A stretch of 64,000 bases of DNA, taken from Tenebrio molitor (taxonomy: Eukaryota > Arthropoda > Insecta > Coleoptera > Tenebrionidae). Shown piece by piece: positions 10,986 through 25,188 of this stretch. The notes beneath the pieces were generated by a model. The model searched no databases and was not told the origin of the DNA. It saw only the letters and a program-made list of their open reading frames with translations. Both the position numbers and the translations under genes were made by a program. Position 1 is the stretch's first letter, and each line of letters starts with the position of its first letter. The stretch lies in NCBI RefSeq assembly GCF_963966145.1, contig NC_091055.1, forward strand, positions 8,370,001 to 8,434,000. The letters run 5' to 3'.

Positions 10986-12729
10986 ATTAAGTAGGGTCGG
11001 TTTATGGGACTTGTACATGAGCTTAGTCACTGCGCCACCGGAATCCTGAACTAGTCCCACACACGCGCTCACTATTTATGAAGAGTATTTGTGTAGAGTT
11101 TCTAATTATGCACAATCTTCATTAAACACATATTTGTGATGCCACGAGGAATATTCCGGAGCTTCAGCGCATTTACAGACTTTCAATAATTACTGACGAA
11201 CATAACCCGTTCGCAAATCGGAGATTACGTTCCACAATTGCACCGTGCGACTTCTTTTTTCTTCTTCTCGTACCGATTGTTGATTCGTGCTCCATTCAAC
11301 ACAAAAGCTCCGTTCAATTTTTTTTAAGCGTTCCAACTTGAAGAATTTGTCGCTTGCAGAACTCGCTGGAAATTAACAATTTGCTGCGATTAACAAAAAT
11401 ACCAACGCCGAGATAAAAACAGCCAGGTTGCAACATGTGCAGTTGATATTTCACCAATTTTAAATAATTAATTCTCGGTGAATCGTGAACGCAACTCTTA
11501 CTTTTTGTTGTTTGGTTTATTCCGATTCTCGTCATCGAAAAAGTGAAATCTTTCCGATTCGATCTTGCTAGTTTAAGTACAAACAGCAGAAGTTGAAGTT
11601 TGCATTAATGATCCAATTGTTTATTTTTCCAAGATGACATTTTGAAAAATTGGAACATTAGTATTCAAGTGAAGGCAGCCAGACAAACCTCGGAAAGAGG
11701 TTGAAAGTCAACCCTCGCGGGACTAGAGAGAACAATCTTTCGCATGACAACCAGCTTGAGTTTGCAGCAACCGTCGCCTTAGTCAAGAAGGTTCAATTCT
11801 CGTCACCCAGAAATTGAAACTAAAATGCATAATAAAAACTACCTGCCCTGTGTTTAAAATTTCAAAGAAAAATCGTTCCGTTCGACGTAAGAAAAACTTA
11901 ATGGGGAAAATGGTATTCGCGAACTTGAAGAGCGAAGCAGTGATTTATTCGCACCAGGTATGAGAGGACAAGCTTATCTTTTGAATGATGGTCCTTGTTA
12001 AAAATCCGTAGCCTATTAGGATGTCGGTGGGGAGTACGCTGGCAGAAATACGGCTGCCCCGAACGCTGCCCCCCGTCGGCCGTTGATGCCGCTCCCTTGC
12101 TCCGTTTCCAACCTGGCGCGTGACAGAAGAGTTCAATCGCATTTTGTGCAAGTACCTGGAATACGAAAAGTTGCATCGAGACAAGAAAAAATTGCTACAA
12201 ATTCGGATTAGAATTGTCGGTGATGAGATGAAGACTCGTGTTTCGAGGCGGTGCGCTGAAAACTAATATATTTAAGATGACAGTGTCGTGTCTTTAACTA
12301 ATCCGTGTGCTGAAGAGTCTCGGATTATCCATATAGAAAGGTCGTTAGTTCTTTACGGCTGCTACATCAACTAAGATACCTAACTCTCCCGAGTTGAAGC
12401 AATTTAACAATCTATTGTACCGGAACGATATGCCCTACCTAACTAAACCATAATGTTAAAACACCCCAATTGATTCAATTTTACCCGAGAGGGTCGGAAT
12501 AAAAATGTTTTCGATCCCCTCTCTTTTCGACTCCACTTCTTCTTCTCTAGGCAAGCATAGCAGAACACGGATGAGCAAGCTGGGAGCTATTATTGGGTCC
12601 GTCGTTAATATAAATCATTTTGAAACAATACCGTGTGAAAAAAATATCTCCGTGAAGTTCGATTTTTGGCTCTACGAATGCCAGTCGACGCTGCAATTTA
12701 TGGCTAGATTTCGGATAATAGCCGAGTTT
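10986..12729. other. Intergenic region between gene 1 and gene 2
   Basis: There is a short GC-richer patch at about 12030-12125 with minus-strand open frames (11898-12184). No domain, splice pattern or RNA gene supports them. The remainder is AT-rich. Confidence 0.5.
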
Positions 12730-13216
12730 TGAGCTTAGTAGATTTTCCGAACATGGCGACGTGTGAACACCTGGGGGTTAGTTATGAGGGCTCGATTGCC
12801 GATCGCACTTCTAAGTTGAAAATCGGTGCCGAAACACGGATTCGTTTACGCAAAAGATCCGCGGGGCACGAGCTGGTGGCGGCGAGGGTGCGCGAAACCG
12901 CGCGTCTTAGGGCGCACGCTTGCACCGCGAGGAGGGAGAATGAGTCGGGGGCGGCAAGAGCCGCCGGCTATGTGATTTAGTTTCTACCCTCTCCACGCGA
13001 TGTCCGCACAACTGGTGTTCGCTTGTAATATTGGGAAACGTCAGTACACTTGCACACGCGACCCGATGCACAAAGGAGCGCGCTCTTCGGCCCTCGATTA
13101 ATTCCGAAAAATATAGATGTGTCCTGGTTGGCGGTGGTTCTTATGAGATGTGAGAGTGCGATTTTGGTATGATGGAATGTGCGACTTCACTGTGCTAAGT
13201 CGGTGCAGTCGCCACT
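12730..13216 (+). promoter_or_regulatory. GC-rich promoter and 5' UTR region of gene 2
   Basis: GC and CpG content rises sharply here, directly ahead of the start codon at 13217. An arthropod initiator-like TCAGT sits at 13041-13045, about 175 bases upstream of the ATG. No convincing TATA box or downstream promoter element is placed correctly for it. Several short upstream ATGs lie between the possible start and 13217, for example a 12-codon reading frame at 13066-13101, so translation could be damped by uORFs. An 83-codon open frame at 12729-12980 appears to be a by-product of the GC-rich sequence. The promoter role is inferred from position and composition. Confidence 0.5.
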
Positions 13217-13286
13217 ATGTGGACGCTCTTCTGGTACTTCTCGGTCCTCGCAGCGTGGATCTTCGCCTACGAAAAGCGCATCTTCG
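13217..13286 (+). CDS. Gene 2, first coding exon: signal peptide of an Ig/FN3 receptor
   Basis: The ATG at 13217 has an A at -3. It opens 23 codons beginning MWTLFWYFSVLAAWIFAYEK, a short N-terminus with a hydrophobic core (LFWYFSVLAAWIFA) typical of a signal peptide; cleavage is likely close to the AYEK. The exon ends in phase 1 before GTAAGA at 13287. The leftover G pairs with the AT that opens the next exon to give an aspartate. A separate exon for the signal peptide, a long first intron and an Ig-domain exon bounded by phase 1 introns are classic for metazoan Ig-superfamily receptors. The product should enter the secretory pathway and be displayed on the cell surface. Confidence 0.85.
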
Positions 13287-16200
13287 GTAAGATACGCTCA
13301 GTTCGACTTCCTCTTTGTCTCGACCCTACACGTGATTTCCGACATCTAATTGTCATCACGAGGTTTCGATCTCTCTCGATCACAACAATGGTGCCCGAAT
13401 CCTTTCGGTACCACCTTCCCTAGCTAGGAAAACAAATATTTCTCCCTCGCATCCGATCCGATTTCACGACCAAATCTGTTTCGAACCGAGGTGACAATGT
13501 TTTGAATAATCAAACCGTCGAGATTCGTTCGAATAAATCACCATACGTGGAGATAAAGGCGCTAAATTATCGAGCCTCAATCGACGATCGTCGGATCGCT
13601 AAGCTTTATCTTTATGACGTTGTCGCTTCTACTGTTAGTAATAACACCGTTTCCTAAACTCAAAATCATTTAATAGCTTTTTAATGATAACGTATCACCA
13701 AAATTAATCGCTGATTCCATATCATGCAATCCGAACCGACCCCTCCGACCAATTACCTTGATTAAGGGACCACACTTGGAACACATAAAAAACAAACAAA
13801 TCTCTTGATCCCGTATACTAAGGACATAAAACTGAATTTCACTTCGATACTACCGCTGCGGAAAAATAATTTGCCGAATCAACACATTTCCATCAATATC
13901 CATTAAGATTTAATGAAATTGAAACAGATTTGTGTCACGTGTAGCACCAGAATTGACAAGATATTAAACATGGCCTTGTCATATACCGTTTTTTACACAC
14001 GCGTGCTCTCCGGAAGATATTTTTTAGACATATACGAATCAAATATGTATTATACATATTTGTTCGTTTAACCATCAACTTCGTGGTGTCCTGTTCGAGA
14101 AACACTAACGAAATGTTCTGTCTCCAGGAGCAATCTCCACAAACATTATCTAAAGACATTTTCTCGAACACGGCGTGTAATAATCCGGAACACGTGAGAA
14201 GGATGTCATTTGGAAAATTCAATAATAGTTAATAATAAAAAAAAGTTAGTCAATGTATAATTTTTTTAGCAGTTCTAAATCCTAAATCTCTTACTGTTTG
14301 CGGACAAATCGAAATTCTAGAAAGGGAGAAAAACGCACGCTTAAATGTCCAAACGTTCTACCTGGTTTTTATTTCAAACATAAAACAAAATGCCGCCATC
14401 TTCATTTAAGTCTGACACAGAAAAGCATGCCTGTTAAAATTGCCCTTTACGTTTATGGCCTTATTATTTTTAACAAACCACTCGGAAGCTGTAAATTACC
14501 TAAAATATTTTGGCGCTTCCACTGCCCGGCTAAAATCTACCGTCTTCTCCCCGAACAAATCACTGTTTGTTTACATACAGAAAAACTCTTTCCCAATTTA
14601 AATTCTATTATTTTTGGATGGACAGGCTAAATTTAGAGGAGACCGTGTTAAATAATAGGAACGAAATTTCATTAAATTTGTGCGGGAAAGATAAATAGCT
14701 TTGTACATTCAAGGCACGTGATCGTCTTCTTGCAACTTCCCGAAACTATTTCTGAACAATCAGAAAAATTATTTTCTCCGATTGGTCTACGTCACTTTCG
14801 TGGTCGAGAAACTGTACAGGCGAGAAAATTGGCGATCTTAAGAAAGAAAAGAATTAAACGGGAGATATTCTCGTGGAAGTTTCTCATATTCTGGTGCAAA
14901 ATACCGAAAGTGTGTAATAGCTATATTGAGGGTCGTGTTACATGTAGCATGAATAAAAGTTGGTGGAAGTTTTACAGCGGCGCTTTAGCGGTGGAATAAT
15001 TAGAGGTGGGCGTTAAAAGAACAAGGTTTGGGTAGAATCGGGCAAACAAACGGAATTCTTGGGAAATAGGGTAATTATTTGTAAAGTGAGTATGAATGCG
15101 GCATTTTCAAGAATTATGCTTAGGAAATAACATCGAAACTGGTGTGGTAGCAACATATATTAGGGAGACAAATGGGTGTAGAACGAGAACTAAGTGAAAC
15201 AGTGGACTGAAATAGGTGAGAGCCGAGAAATGTGTGGAATTAGCCTCGAATATAGCCAATGAAAAGAGGATCCAGCCGCGCCAAAAACTTACAACAGCCG
15301 TCGGATCTCAAATAAATATACCTCACACTTGGATGCACCATTTCTTACCCTCTGTTTAATACCACTTTCTCATCTTTTTATCCCGGCTTGATAACAGATA
15401 ACTTACTACTAAGAACACCACAGGGAGACTCTTCTAACTCGCTCCTCATCTCCAAAGTTTATTATATAATTATACTCTCTTTATGTATAATAATATTATC
15501 TACACAATCAATTACATTGTTTTCTGACAAAGCAAAGAGCCTTTCTTCATCCCCGAGCACAATACCGATGCGCAATAATGCATGGGCCATATCCTGGTTA
15601 CGTCAAATATTTTCGTTGAACAAAGAAACACACTTAAATTAATACCCCACTTAGATTTTCATAAAAATCGTTCAAAAACATTGCCTGTTTACGTTCTTCT
15701 CATTTTCGCTGATTAAGCGCATCTCCTCCGGCTTAGGTATAATTTAATACAAGTCATTTAATTTAAAATCCGACGATTTTAACCCGTTTCAAACAAATCA
15801 TCCATTCCAAGAACATTGTAAGTAAATTGAAGATTCCACCCATCCCAGAGGGCGCTAAAGAATTTTTAATCTTTCCTCACTGAACTTGATCGATAGGTCA
15901 TTTGACTGTTGGAAACCTCGCCCCTCTAACAATAAACGAATTATTGATGAAGGCAGCAACTGTTGCGGTTTAGTTATTTCCAGGAAATGAAATTAACATA
16001 GATGCTAGACCTAGGATAATATGACTTACTACCCCAAGTTTATTCAAATATTAAATTCATTCGCACCAACAAAGGATTACTAATGTAACAAAAATGGCAC
16101 CTTCATGCCTACCACAGAATTCGTAATCATCATTAATAATAATCAAATTGCACTAAACTAAATACTGGCTTGTAAAAACTGAAAACCCGGACACGACATA

Positions 16201-19200
16201 CATTTGTACATTAAGCGAGAAAAGGACAGAGATGCGACTTGTAACAAAATATTATGTTATTACGTCCCGTGTTATGCATGAATATTATTTGGTTTTTGCA
16301 ACATAACATTGATTTTCTACAAATTCCTTCTTTGCCGTGTAGAATCGGACTTGGAAGTCTTTTCATTTGGAAAATCTGCCCGCTACTACCAGTGAATACG
16401 ACAAAGACTTAAGAAAATCGACCAAAACGTATTATCTGCAGAAATGGAGGGTGCCACCCCAACATATATTCCGTTAGGATCCAACAATTTCTATCTTTAT
16501 TTGTATTTATTTATTAGAGTTACGTCTATAACGTAATTCTTCTCGGTAATTTCGAACGACAAACTTTTAGAAAATTTTTGACAAAAGGAAATCACCTCCA
16601 ACAAGTTTGCGAAAGGTTGTTGACACTTTATGATGATAGTGCATCATCACTCATCACATTACGTCACTCTTACAATATGATGCTCCGCTAGGGTCCATTT
16701 AAACGCAAGAAAAGAAAATACTTCAATAGATAGCGGCCTCCAAAAAATAATAGTGCTTACTTTTTATATGTGGTTTTTATATATCCACGCAGACACATTG
16801 ATTTAATCGTAATTTAAGCTGATACAGTGAGATACAGGCGAAGCTACAAATTATTAATTCGAAAGTGATCTCACACAAATTTATAATAATGAAAAATATT
16901 TTAATTTCAGGTGATACTATGTTCAAGAACCAGACGGGATTTTATCTCTTTTGATTGAATAAATAATAAATTATGACCTAAATCTCGCAGCTATTACTGA
17001 AATTAGACTACTCAAAATATAAAAGCAATCAAACATTTTCAAATAATTACGACTTCTCTGTTGAAAAAATGTACAAAAAGGTTTATGAAGTCTTACAATT
17101 TCGATTTGTATTTACATATAAATTGGAGAAATTGAGATTCCACTGTTCCAAATAATAAAAAAGTCGTAAGTAACTTGATGAAAATATAATGGTATTAAAA
17201 GAGGAACGTGCCAGGAAAGTTATCGATCGCTTGATGAGTAGTGGATGTTTATGTTATGGAATTTTATGATGGAATAATCATAACGGCAAGAAGAAAATAA
17301 AAACCAATTAGATTATTGGTTAATTTAAAAGTGGAATCCGCTAAAATGCATTAAACTTATTAAAATTTAGCTTATTTATCAGACGCCCGAACTCCGCACG
17401 TGGTTCAGCAAAAAATACTACGTTAGCGTAACTTTTTACGATTACATATTATTATTAACAATTTCCCGAGAGAAAAACGTACGTTTAAATTGCTTCAGGT
17501 GAAACTGCGTAAAAATTTGTTAGATTCCTGTAAATTTTGTTACATCGATTTTCTCGTTATTAGTGTAAATATAAAATGCGGTTTTCTTTCGTCGGTCCCG
17601 TCTGTTATTATCTCTTATTTTGTGTGCGAAATATTTCCTTGGGGCCATTAAGAAAAGAAGATCTAATTTTGTCGATTTTCCATTCTGAGAAAGATTGCTC
17701 GCTTGTGCTGCAATTGTGATGGATTTTATTATGTTTGTTAGTATCTGAGAAAAATGAAAAGTGTAGTGTGCAATTTCAGAGTTGGTGTTTCGATACTTTT
17801 TTAAAATGTCATAAAATCATAGAAAAAAAGTAATCTTCGTCAAGTTGTGAATTCTGCAAATGCCAATACATATGTACATTTATAACTTCCGTAAAAAAAT
17901 GTTCACCATTTGAAAATGTATTTGAGTTGACAGTTATATTTTGTACTTACAACAAATGTGGAGCATAAAATCTGTTAAAAAGTTTGTCACTTTTGATAGT
18001 TTTCGTCTAGAAAAATTTGGCGTGGATGAAGTCTTATAGGACAAAGTACATTTTATTGGCTAATAGCCCATCCATCACTACTCAACAAACTTATGATCAG
18101 TGTGATGAGATTTTCGTTGTAACAGAAACAATATCTGGAACACTAAAGTGACATCCTTTTTCGTGAGATAACGAAAGCTACCCGACGGTAAATGTTAGTC
18201 TTCTTGTTTAAACTTGGTGGTCGTCTTGTGTTTACAAAAAATGTATATCGTCCTGTGGTGGAAAATGTGAAGAAAATGTACGAGTAGAGTTGCTCGGTAA
18301 CTTTTCCTTTTATCATTACTGATTATCAAGAGATATAAATTAAAGAAAACTTTGCAAGGAAATGATGTTGATAAATTAAAAAAATGTTTTGAAGCGTGTT
18401 CTCCCAGAAGCTAAATCAATTACTTCGTTTTAGTGTTAAAGTAAGTAAAAGTTATCGAGAGGTATTTTAATAAACTTTCTCGAGGGTTTATGATTAGATT
18501 TGAAATTAAATAACCGATCCCCTATAGAAGTGGCCGTAAAATTTCCAGTATATAAGTGGCTCTTGTTCGTTTTGTTGTACTTTTACAGGAAGTTCATCAA
18601 TTTTGTGTTGGGTTTGGTAAGTATACGTTATTTAATATCGGGAAAAGCCGCTTCCTTTTAGAAAATAATTTTGTGGGTGGCTCGTGGCGCAATATCATTA
18701 TGCAAATTATTAATTATTCCTGTGGCGTGTTTGAGAAAATTCTAAGAAACAATTTGAGACAGTTGTTTTTCCTTAATAATCGTTTTGAAAAATGAACTAT
18801 AAAACGATTACAAGATCGGCATTTGATTAACACGTTCGGGTGAGCGCCGCCTTGTCAAGAAATCCTGTTAGAATTTTCAACAGGTGAAAGAATATCGTTA
18901 ACTGGGGGGAAAAAAAGAAAAATAACGCGAATATTGTTAAATATGCATGAGGTGAAAGGGGTATTATTGCGCCGCCTTGTACCAAAGCTCAAAAAACAAC
19001 TCATTGTGTAAGGAGAAGAATGTACAATCTGCAAATTTAGTAGTTAAGTTTGGAAAACTCCCTTAAGTATCAGAGGTCTACGGAGAGAACTGATAGGATC
19101 AGGGAGAAGGCTTTTTGCTTAGAATTTTATTTTGTGAGGAATCCTGAGAATTTATTTGCATAACGTTTTATAAATAAAGAACGCGAGTCAGATGATTGAT

Positions 19201-19609
19201 TTTTAATAGGTTGCTTGGGGACTCCGCTTTTCGGAGGCGTAAAAGGCAATTTTGACCTCTGAAATGTTGGGTGCAAATTTCAGCTTCTCTTAAACGTCAT
19301 TTAGGCTATATTAAAGATTTTTCCGGATCGATACTACGTAACGCAAATAATGTGAGGAGCATTCCAAATATGACGCTTCCGACGTTTATATTGCTTTTTT
19401 GTATTTTATACAGATATGTGAGTATTGTAAACATTGTAATATATCGTGCAGGCGCTCGCTCGCAGAATTTCTTTGACACACAAATAAGAATCGCAATTTT
19501 TAGTGAGAATGACGAGAAATTGTGGAAGTACCTAATTAATCACGTAAGCTTCGTATCACATTTCCATCACAACTGTACAGTTCACTGTCTTGTTTATTTT
19601 ATTTTGCAG
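13287..19609 (+). other. Gene 2 intron 1 (6.3 kb)
   Basis: This phase 1 intron lies between the signal-peptide exon and the Ig exon. It is AT-rich. Open frames inside it (for example 14298-14630, 110 codons) show no domain or composition that marks them as coding. I see no transposon ends or RNA gene in it. Confidence 0.8.
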
Positions 19610-19918
19610 ATGTAACGAACCTTCCTGTCCAAAGTATCATCATCAAAGCTGGCGAGAACAAATCTCTAGCTTGTCCCGGAGTAAACGAACACTCTTTAGT
19701 GCTAGCCCTAGAATGGCTCTCTCTAACTCACCACGTCAAACTAGTGGAGTTCATGAGCGATTCCACGACTGTCTGGGATAATCAGCATCGCATTGCACTT
19801 CTTCCAGATACGTTTGGATTAAGTTTTCATCCAGCGATTGCCGAAGACAGTGGTGACTATGTTTGTTTAGTCAACAGCAGACCCAAACCAGACGGAATCG
19901 TTCGCCTGATCGTCCAAG
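19610..19918 (+). CDS. Gene 2, second exon: complete Ig domain
   Basis: The acceptor is ttattttgcag (ending 19609) and the donor GTACGT at 19919, with phase 1 at both ends. The 309-base exon encodes residues 24-127 and is one whole Ig domain. The first disulphide cysteine is residue 45 (SLACPG), the core tryptophan residue 59 (LEWLS), and the second cysteine residue 109 inside the hallmark D-S-G-D-Y-V-C motif (residues 103-109). The domain begins about 25 residues into the protein, so this is the membrane-distal module. A symmetrical phase 1 Ig exon is the usual exon-shuffling unit. A single N-terminal Ig followed by FN3 repeats fits neuronal adhesion receptors; receptor protein tyrosine phosphatase 99A is the closest family I can suggest from memory, and Sidekick, Turtle or another Ig/FN3 receptor cannot be ruled out. 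The extracellular role (adhesion or axon guidance) is inferred from the family. Confidence 0.93.
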
Positions 19919-22900
19919 GTACGTCACAGAAAAATCACAAACCTCACACCACAATTCTTCCATCCAATCACACAATCACAAAACCGTCCCAATTATGTTC
20001 GTCCCTAAATGGGCTTAACTTTAATTATTTAACAAATCTCGGTTAAGAGGACCTCATTCTGGCGCATCTGGTTGTTTGCTCACAAACTGCGGTTTACTCT
20101 CATTACTGTTATCGCAAACTGTACGAATAATGTCGCATAAGTTGAGAAAATTTGGTCAGTTTTAAGAACTTTCACTGGAGGGCTCACCCACGAAACTTCA
20201 CAATGAGACCGGACCATTATTTCCTTTTTTAACTCTTTAAATCGGTTCTGCGCCGACGAAAGTTTAACGACCCTATAAATCATCCCTCTGGATTTAACAT
20301 TACATGTTTCTTTTGTATTATTGACTTTTCCGGTATAAGGAGTGAAGCGGAACATAAAAATTAATGAAAAATGTAATATATCTCTGGTCGTACGGCCAAA
20401 AGCAATACCGCGGACTCCACTTAGAAATATTAATAAAGCCTCATTGATCAAATCGGAAATCGGTGATTTATACATGACTAAGATTTTCTTGTTGATTAGT
20501 TTTAGTATTAACTCGTGTATTTATGTGTTCAGCCAAATGTAATACAATAGCCACGTTGTATATTCAATCGACCATTTCCATTAAACAACAGTTAAAATCA
20601 ATTTAGTCAACACCTTGTGTAGGTAGCAACCGATGCTTAAATGTTGACTGCGTGCTAAAATATCTTATAGAACGTTGCAATTATTGATTCATGTCAATGT
20701 AATGAGCTTCTTGGAAATTATTATTACAATGTTAAAATTATTTTTAGCACCTACGTAAAATACATTATTTGATATCACAATCAACGTGTTGTAGAATGTG
20801 AGAATGTGATCATTTCAACGTTCCCCATTCTCATAAAATAGCGAAAAATTACTATCAAAACCAAATCCGAGCATTACAGTTTATCAGTTATTGCACTGTA
20901 AATGTTAGTGTTACATTTAAATTGTAGCAACTTTATTACTGACATAAAACTTGATTTTCAAAGGGTTTACGTGCACGACGCTTAAACTTACGCGCTTTGA
21001 AGAAAATTTTATTTATTGAAAATATTGTATTCCCATTTCGTCACAATCAAAGTTGCAAACTGTTCAATAATTATTATGGGTCCAGTGTGATTCTGCCAAG
21101 CATGCTTCCCATGAACTAATCCACGCTTGGTTGTAACAAAGTATTCCAAGCATGCTCTATGGTGTTCTAGTATTGGCCGAAGTTAGAGTAACCATTTCAG
21201 AGTTCGATCGATACGATTTCAGCGAGTCTAGATTGTAACTTTGTGTTCGTCTATTTTGTCCGTCATTGGCAAAAATTAAATATTTTAGAGTCAGACGCGG
21301 AATATGTTTTGGATAAAATATAAAATAACTAATTTACTTCGACGGAACATTTTGTAGGGCCTAAACATTGCGTAATTCGTTCAAATCAAATTAGCTTTTA
21401 TGCAAAATTTTTGTAAGGGTGCTTGAGCTTCATTTCAGCGGAAATGACTAAAATTCATGCGATTCACTGCGAAAGCTGACCCTGTTTATTGTACAGTGAA
21501 TACACGCTGTAGTTTATACCGATAGAACTTGAAATTTAAAAATAATTAAGCTTGTTTGTGTAATGGTCGGCGTTTATTCAATTTTCGATTGATTTGTTAG
21601 TTCAAATACTAATTAGAAGTGTACACCGAACATCACAACTCTTTTGTTATTGGATTTTTTAAATTAAAATAAGAAATGAAAAAAAATATGGCAAATATTG
21701 AACGGCATAACAACATATAAATTATGGTACGTATTGTTATCAAATTAATTTAGAAATGTTTTTCTTGTAATTTGTTTCGACCACTTATAATAGTAGAATT
21801 GAGCTTGAATAATTGATTTTATTATTGAACACATATTGAACCGTGAAGAAAATGTAGTTGTATTGTCAGTAACGTCAAAGTGACATATTACCATAATGCC
21901 TAATGAGAATGACTATAAAATAATAAAACATCAAACACGAAATGACCAAATGGAACGACTAAAACTTAAAAATAAAATATCAGATGTGCGTAGGTATTGA
22001 TTCCTGCTCAGACGTTCACTTAGTAGATTTCAGACTATGTATTATTGCACATTATACTCGCCCATTTATGTGCTTCAGTAAATGTTACATAATTGTAGCT
22101 TAAAAGTATTGCTCTGATTTATCTTCTCTTTGTTGAAGTAGGTCGAACTAAATTTGTATCATTATTTATGTAAAACAGAAGTTGACGTTTAATAATTCCA
22201 TTTAAAGGTCGTTTGTTTCGTTTATTTTTACCACTTAACTGGAATTTTGTGGGAAATTTATAATTCCGCGTTTATGGCGGCTTTAGGATAAAATAATTAT
22301 TCAGCGAAAACCATGACCCCACCCACCACACTTCGTCCGACTTCTCGCAGTGAAAACCATCCCCCGGGTATTATTGCGCATTATTTTTGGATATTAAGTG
22401 ACACACAATGAATAACAAACCGCGTTTTGTTTTCATTTATTATAATTCACATGTTTGCATTTAGAATGCATTTCGGTATTATATTGCGGTCCAAAATATT
22501 TTTAAACAATAATGGGTTTAATTGAAGTACAACGATAATGCAACATAAAATCGCGGACGTATGAAACAATTTCAATTTCATCATACTTTATATGCATGCC
22601 AAATTTGGTTACTGAATATTGACATGTCAACAGTCGGCGAAGAAAGGTAATATGTAATGAAAATAATAAGTAATAATTCAGACAACAAGGAAGATCAAAC
22701 TATTCGAGTATTTGCTACCAAAACTATAACCGTGAACCAACAAATCCATTAATAATTCTGTCGTGCGGACAAAATACACCGTAGATCGTAATGGGAGGAG
22801 TGGGAGGAGGTCAATAGGCTTTATTATTGAAAAAATGGTGTGACATTTCAAAAAATGAGCGTCTTACGCGGCAATCCTCTTAATTCTTATTAATATTCAT

Positions 22901-25188
22901 AGATTAAATCGGCGGACATAAAAGCCGCTATGAACTGATTTAAATTCGGAAGTGAAAAGAAACAGCGTTTATATGAAACGATTTTCTGGTGAAAATTGTG
23001 TGGCATCGTATTGATTGTCGGAAAATGTAGATTGTCTTGGGGTTTTCTAGTAGTTCACGGATGGTCGCGTTAAATGAGCGATTGGTGGCGAATATGTTAA
23101 ATGTAAATGAAACCGGAGCGAAACAATATAAGTGGATGGGTGCGTAGTAATGTGCGAGAAGCGTTTTACGCGTTGGTAATTTTGATTTAGCAATTTTCCG
23201 AATCGAATTTGTCGGGTGCAGCTAGGAAACGGCGCTTTGCAAGGCAAAGCAGTGATAATAAACCATGGTGCAGAATGTACGAGTATTAGCAGGTCCCCTT
23301 TGTCTTTCCGGAAAATGGCGGGTAAAAGCAAAAGCAGGGCAGGGTCCGTTTAAACGAGTGGGTTTTGTTCATCGCGACACCTTTATGTATCATTAAAAAC
23401 GCCGTTGAAATTCTAGAACCGTATACACACGATTCTATAACCCCTTTTGTGTTTACTTTTAATCCGGGAATCGGATTAGCAACTATGTAGCATATAGATA
23501 TTTGCCGATATCCGGAAACGATCGAGTTAAACGCACCTATTTCCCGGAAACTGCGCCCCATTGTTCTTTGATTTCGTTTAAATGCATGAAACATGAAATG
23601 AGGTGTTAAGCCCTGGAGATTTAACTACGCAGACAGTCGTTACGCAAAGAGGCGACCGTTTAAGCTCAGCCGGTCTCCGGCTCCGGTCGCCGGTCTCTCC
23701 TTCCGGTGAACTGCAAGTGTTAAACTGAATCGATTCCGGGTCGCTATCGCTATCGCCGCCGCCGCTGGTCCCATCCTCGCGTGCCGTCGCCGATAATTAC
23801 ACTGTTTAACTAAATGGAAAAACGCAAATTGTTTCCCGCAGAATAAACCGGCTTTAGTGGCCGCCAACATCGACCGGCCCTCAGCCTCCCAAGAACGGCC
23901 ATCTTTCACACCGATCGCCGTAAAACCGCCGTGCCCCTTAATGACGGATCTCGACTCGCGAAACGGAGTTAGAGAAACCGACTACAACTGTGAACATCGT
24001 TTAACTACTCCATACGCAGTTATCACTGAGTGACTTAGTTAATTTCGTCGACGTGAGACGACCCTGCTGCTGGATGATACAAATTTTCATCATCCTTATC
24101 ATTCCGACGCTAGAAACCGCGAAATATTCGCCTACACACCTTTTAGAGGATATTTCACAACTTTATTATATGGTTCTTGCGCTTCCCTTTTTTCCTATTC
24201 TTTTTTCTTGTCGTCGAGTACACGAAACGGAGCTCGCCGCTTCTTCCTCATTTTTTATTAATGAAATTTGAAAATGTTGCTTGAATTTTTCGTAATTCTT
24301 TTCGCACTCTTAAATTTACTGGTGCATCTTTACCACCACATTGAACCAAGTACATACTTGTCATCACAGGTATAAACTTTAAACCCAATCAAGCACACAA
24401 ATGAAACAATATGTTCGATTAAAGAACAAGAACATATCGTCCAAATTTAAAATTTAACATCAAATTTCATTGTGACTTTGTTCGAACTTCGTGGATGTCA
24501 TATATTACGTATCTGCGAACATTTATGGTCCAACGCACATTTGACAAATTATTGCTTAAGAGTGTTATAGATTGTCTTCTTCAAATTTGAAAACTCTGAA
24601 ATGAACCAACAACATGAGAAATTACAAACAATATATTCAGCATTTAGCGTTTTTAGTTAACATATTCCTTATTTATTTATTTTTACTTTAAAGTGGCAAT
24701 CAAATTGGTTCAGTGATATTCAGTTCTGGACCTTATGTGTAAACTGAACAAAAGTTACAACAATTGTCGCTTGATACGTTAATAATTCTTGGAAAATAAC
24801 CTTTATCTTTCTTAATCTGTGTTTTGGGATCCTTATCGAGCTGAAAGATCTAATACCCTCACAACGTTTTTCACTATTTGTAATGACCAAAGTTTTGATT
24901 GTATGTACATAATTATTTTAATTCTTACATCGTAGGTATGTAAAAAATCAATGAGATCAAACAAAAATGTATAGTCTTTGAAGTTCACCTGCTTACGCAA
25001 CTTGTATATTTGAAACAGTTAACGCACAGCTCGGAAAAGTGTAAACTGTGAGTTTTATTGACATGAAGCCCTCAATGTGAAAATTTCCTTGTGCCTCCAA
25101 AATCCACAGACACACATTATGTCGATGTTCTTTTTGAGATAGAAAGGCTTTTGTGTTTTTATAACATAGGAGTGTTTTTTCTTTGTAG
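19919..25188 (+). other. Gene 2 intron 2 (5.3 kb)
   Basis: This phase 1 intron separates the Ig and FN3 exons. It is mostly AT-rich, with one conspicuous GC/CpG-rich island at 23640-24050 described separately. Open frames near 20080-20542 on both strands have no recognisable domain. Confidence 0.8.
23640..24050. promoter_or_regulatory. GC/CpG-rich island inside gene 2 intron 2
   Basis: This is an abrupt change to GC-rich, CpG-rich sequence within an AT-rich intron, with repeated tcgc and gccgcc stretches around 23745-23765. It has an open frame on the minus strand (23640-23909, 89 codons) with an alanine run, which I take as a by-product of composition. The two most similar islands in the window are the promoter of gene 2 and the exons of gene 1. 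An internal promoter or enhancer for the Ig/FN3 gene, or the start of an unseen transcript, is the likely explanation. This is inferred from composition only. Confidence 0.35.

Noticed and set aside
11898..12184. Two overlapping minus-strand open frames
   Set aside because: They overlap each other in different frames within a short GC-rich patch; no domain.
12729..12980. 83-codon open frame upstream of gene 2
   Set aside because: It lies in the GC-rich promoter region, its arginine/alanine-rich content follows base composition, and it has no domain.
20080..20542. 131-codon minus frame and overlapping plus frame in gene 2 intron 2
   Set aside because: No known domain, no exon boundaries, and both strands are open over the same bases. 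A repeat origin is possible but no ends were found.
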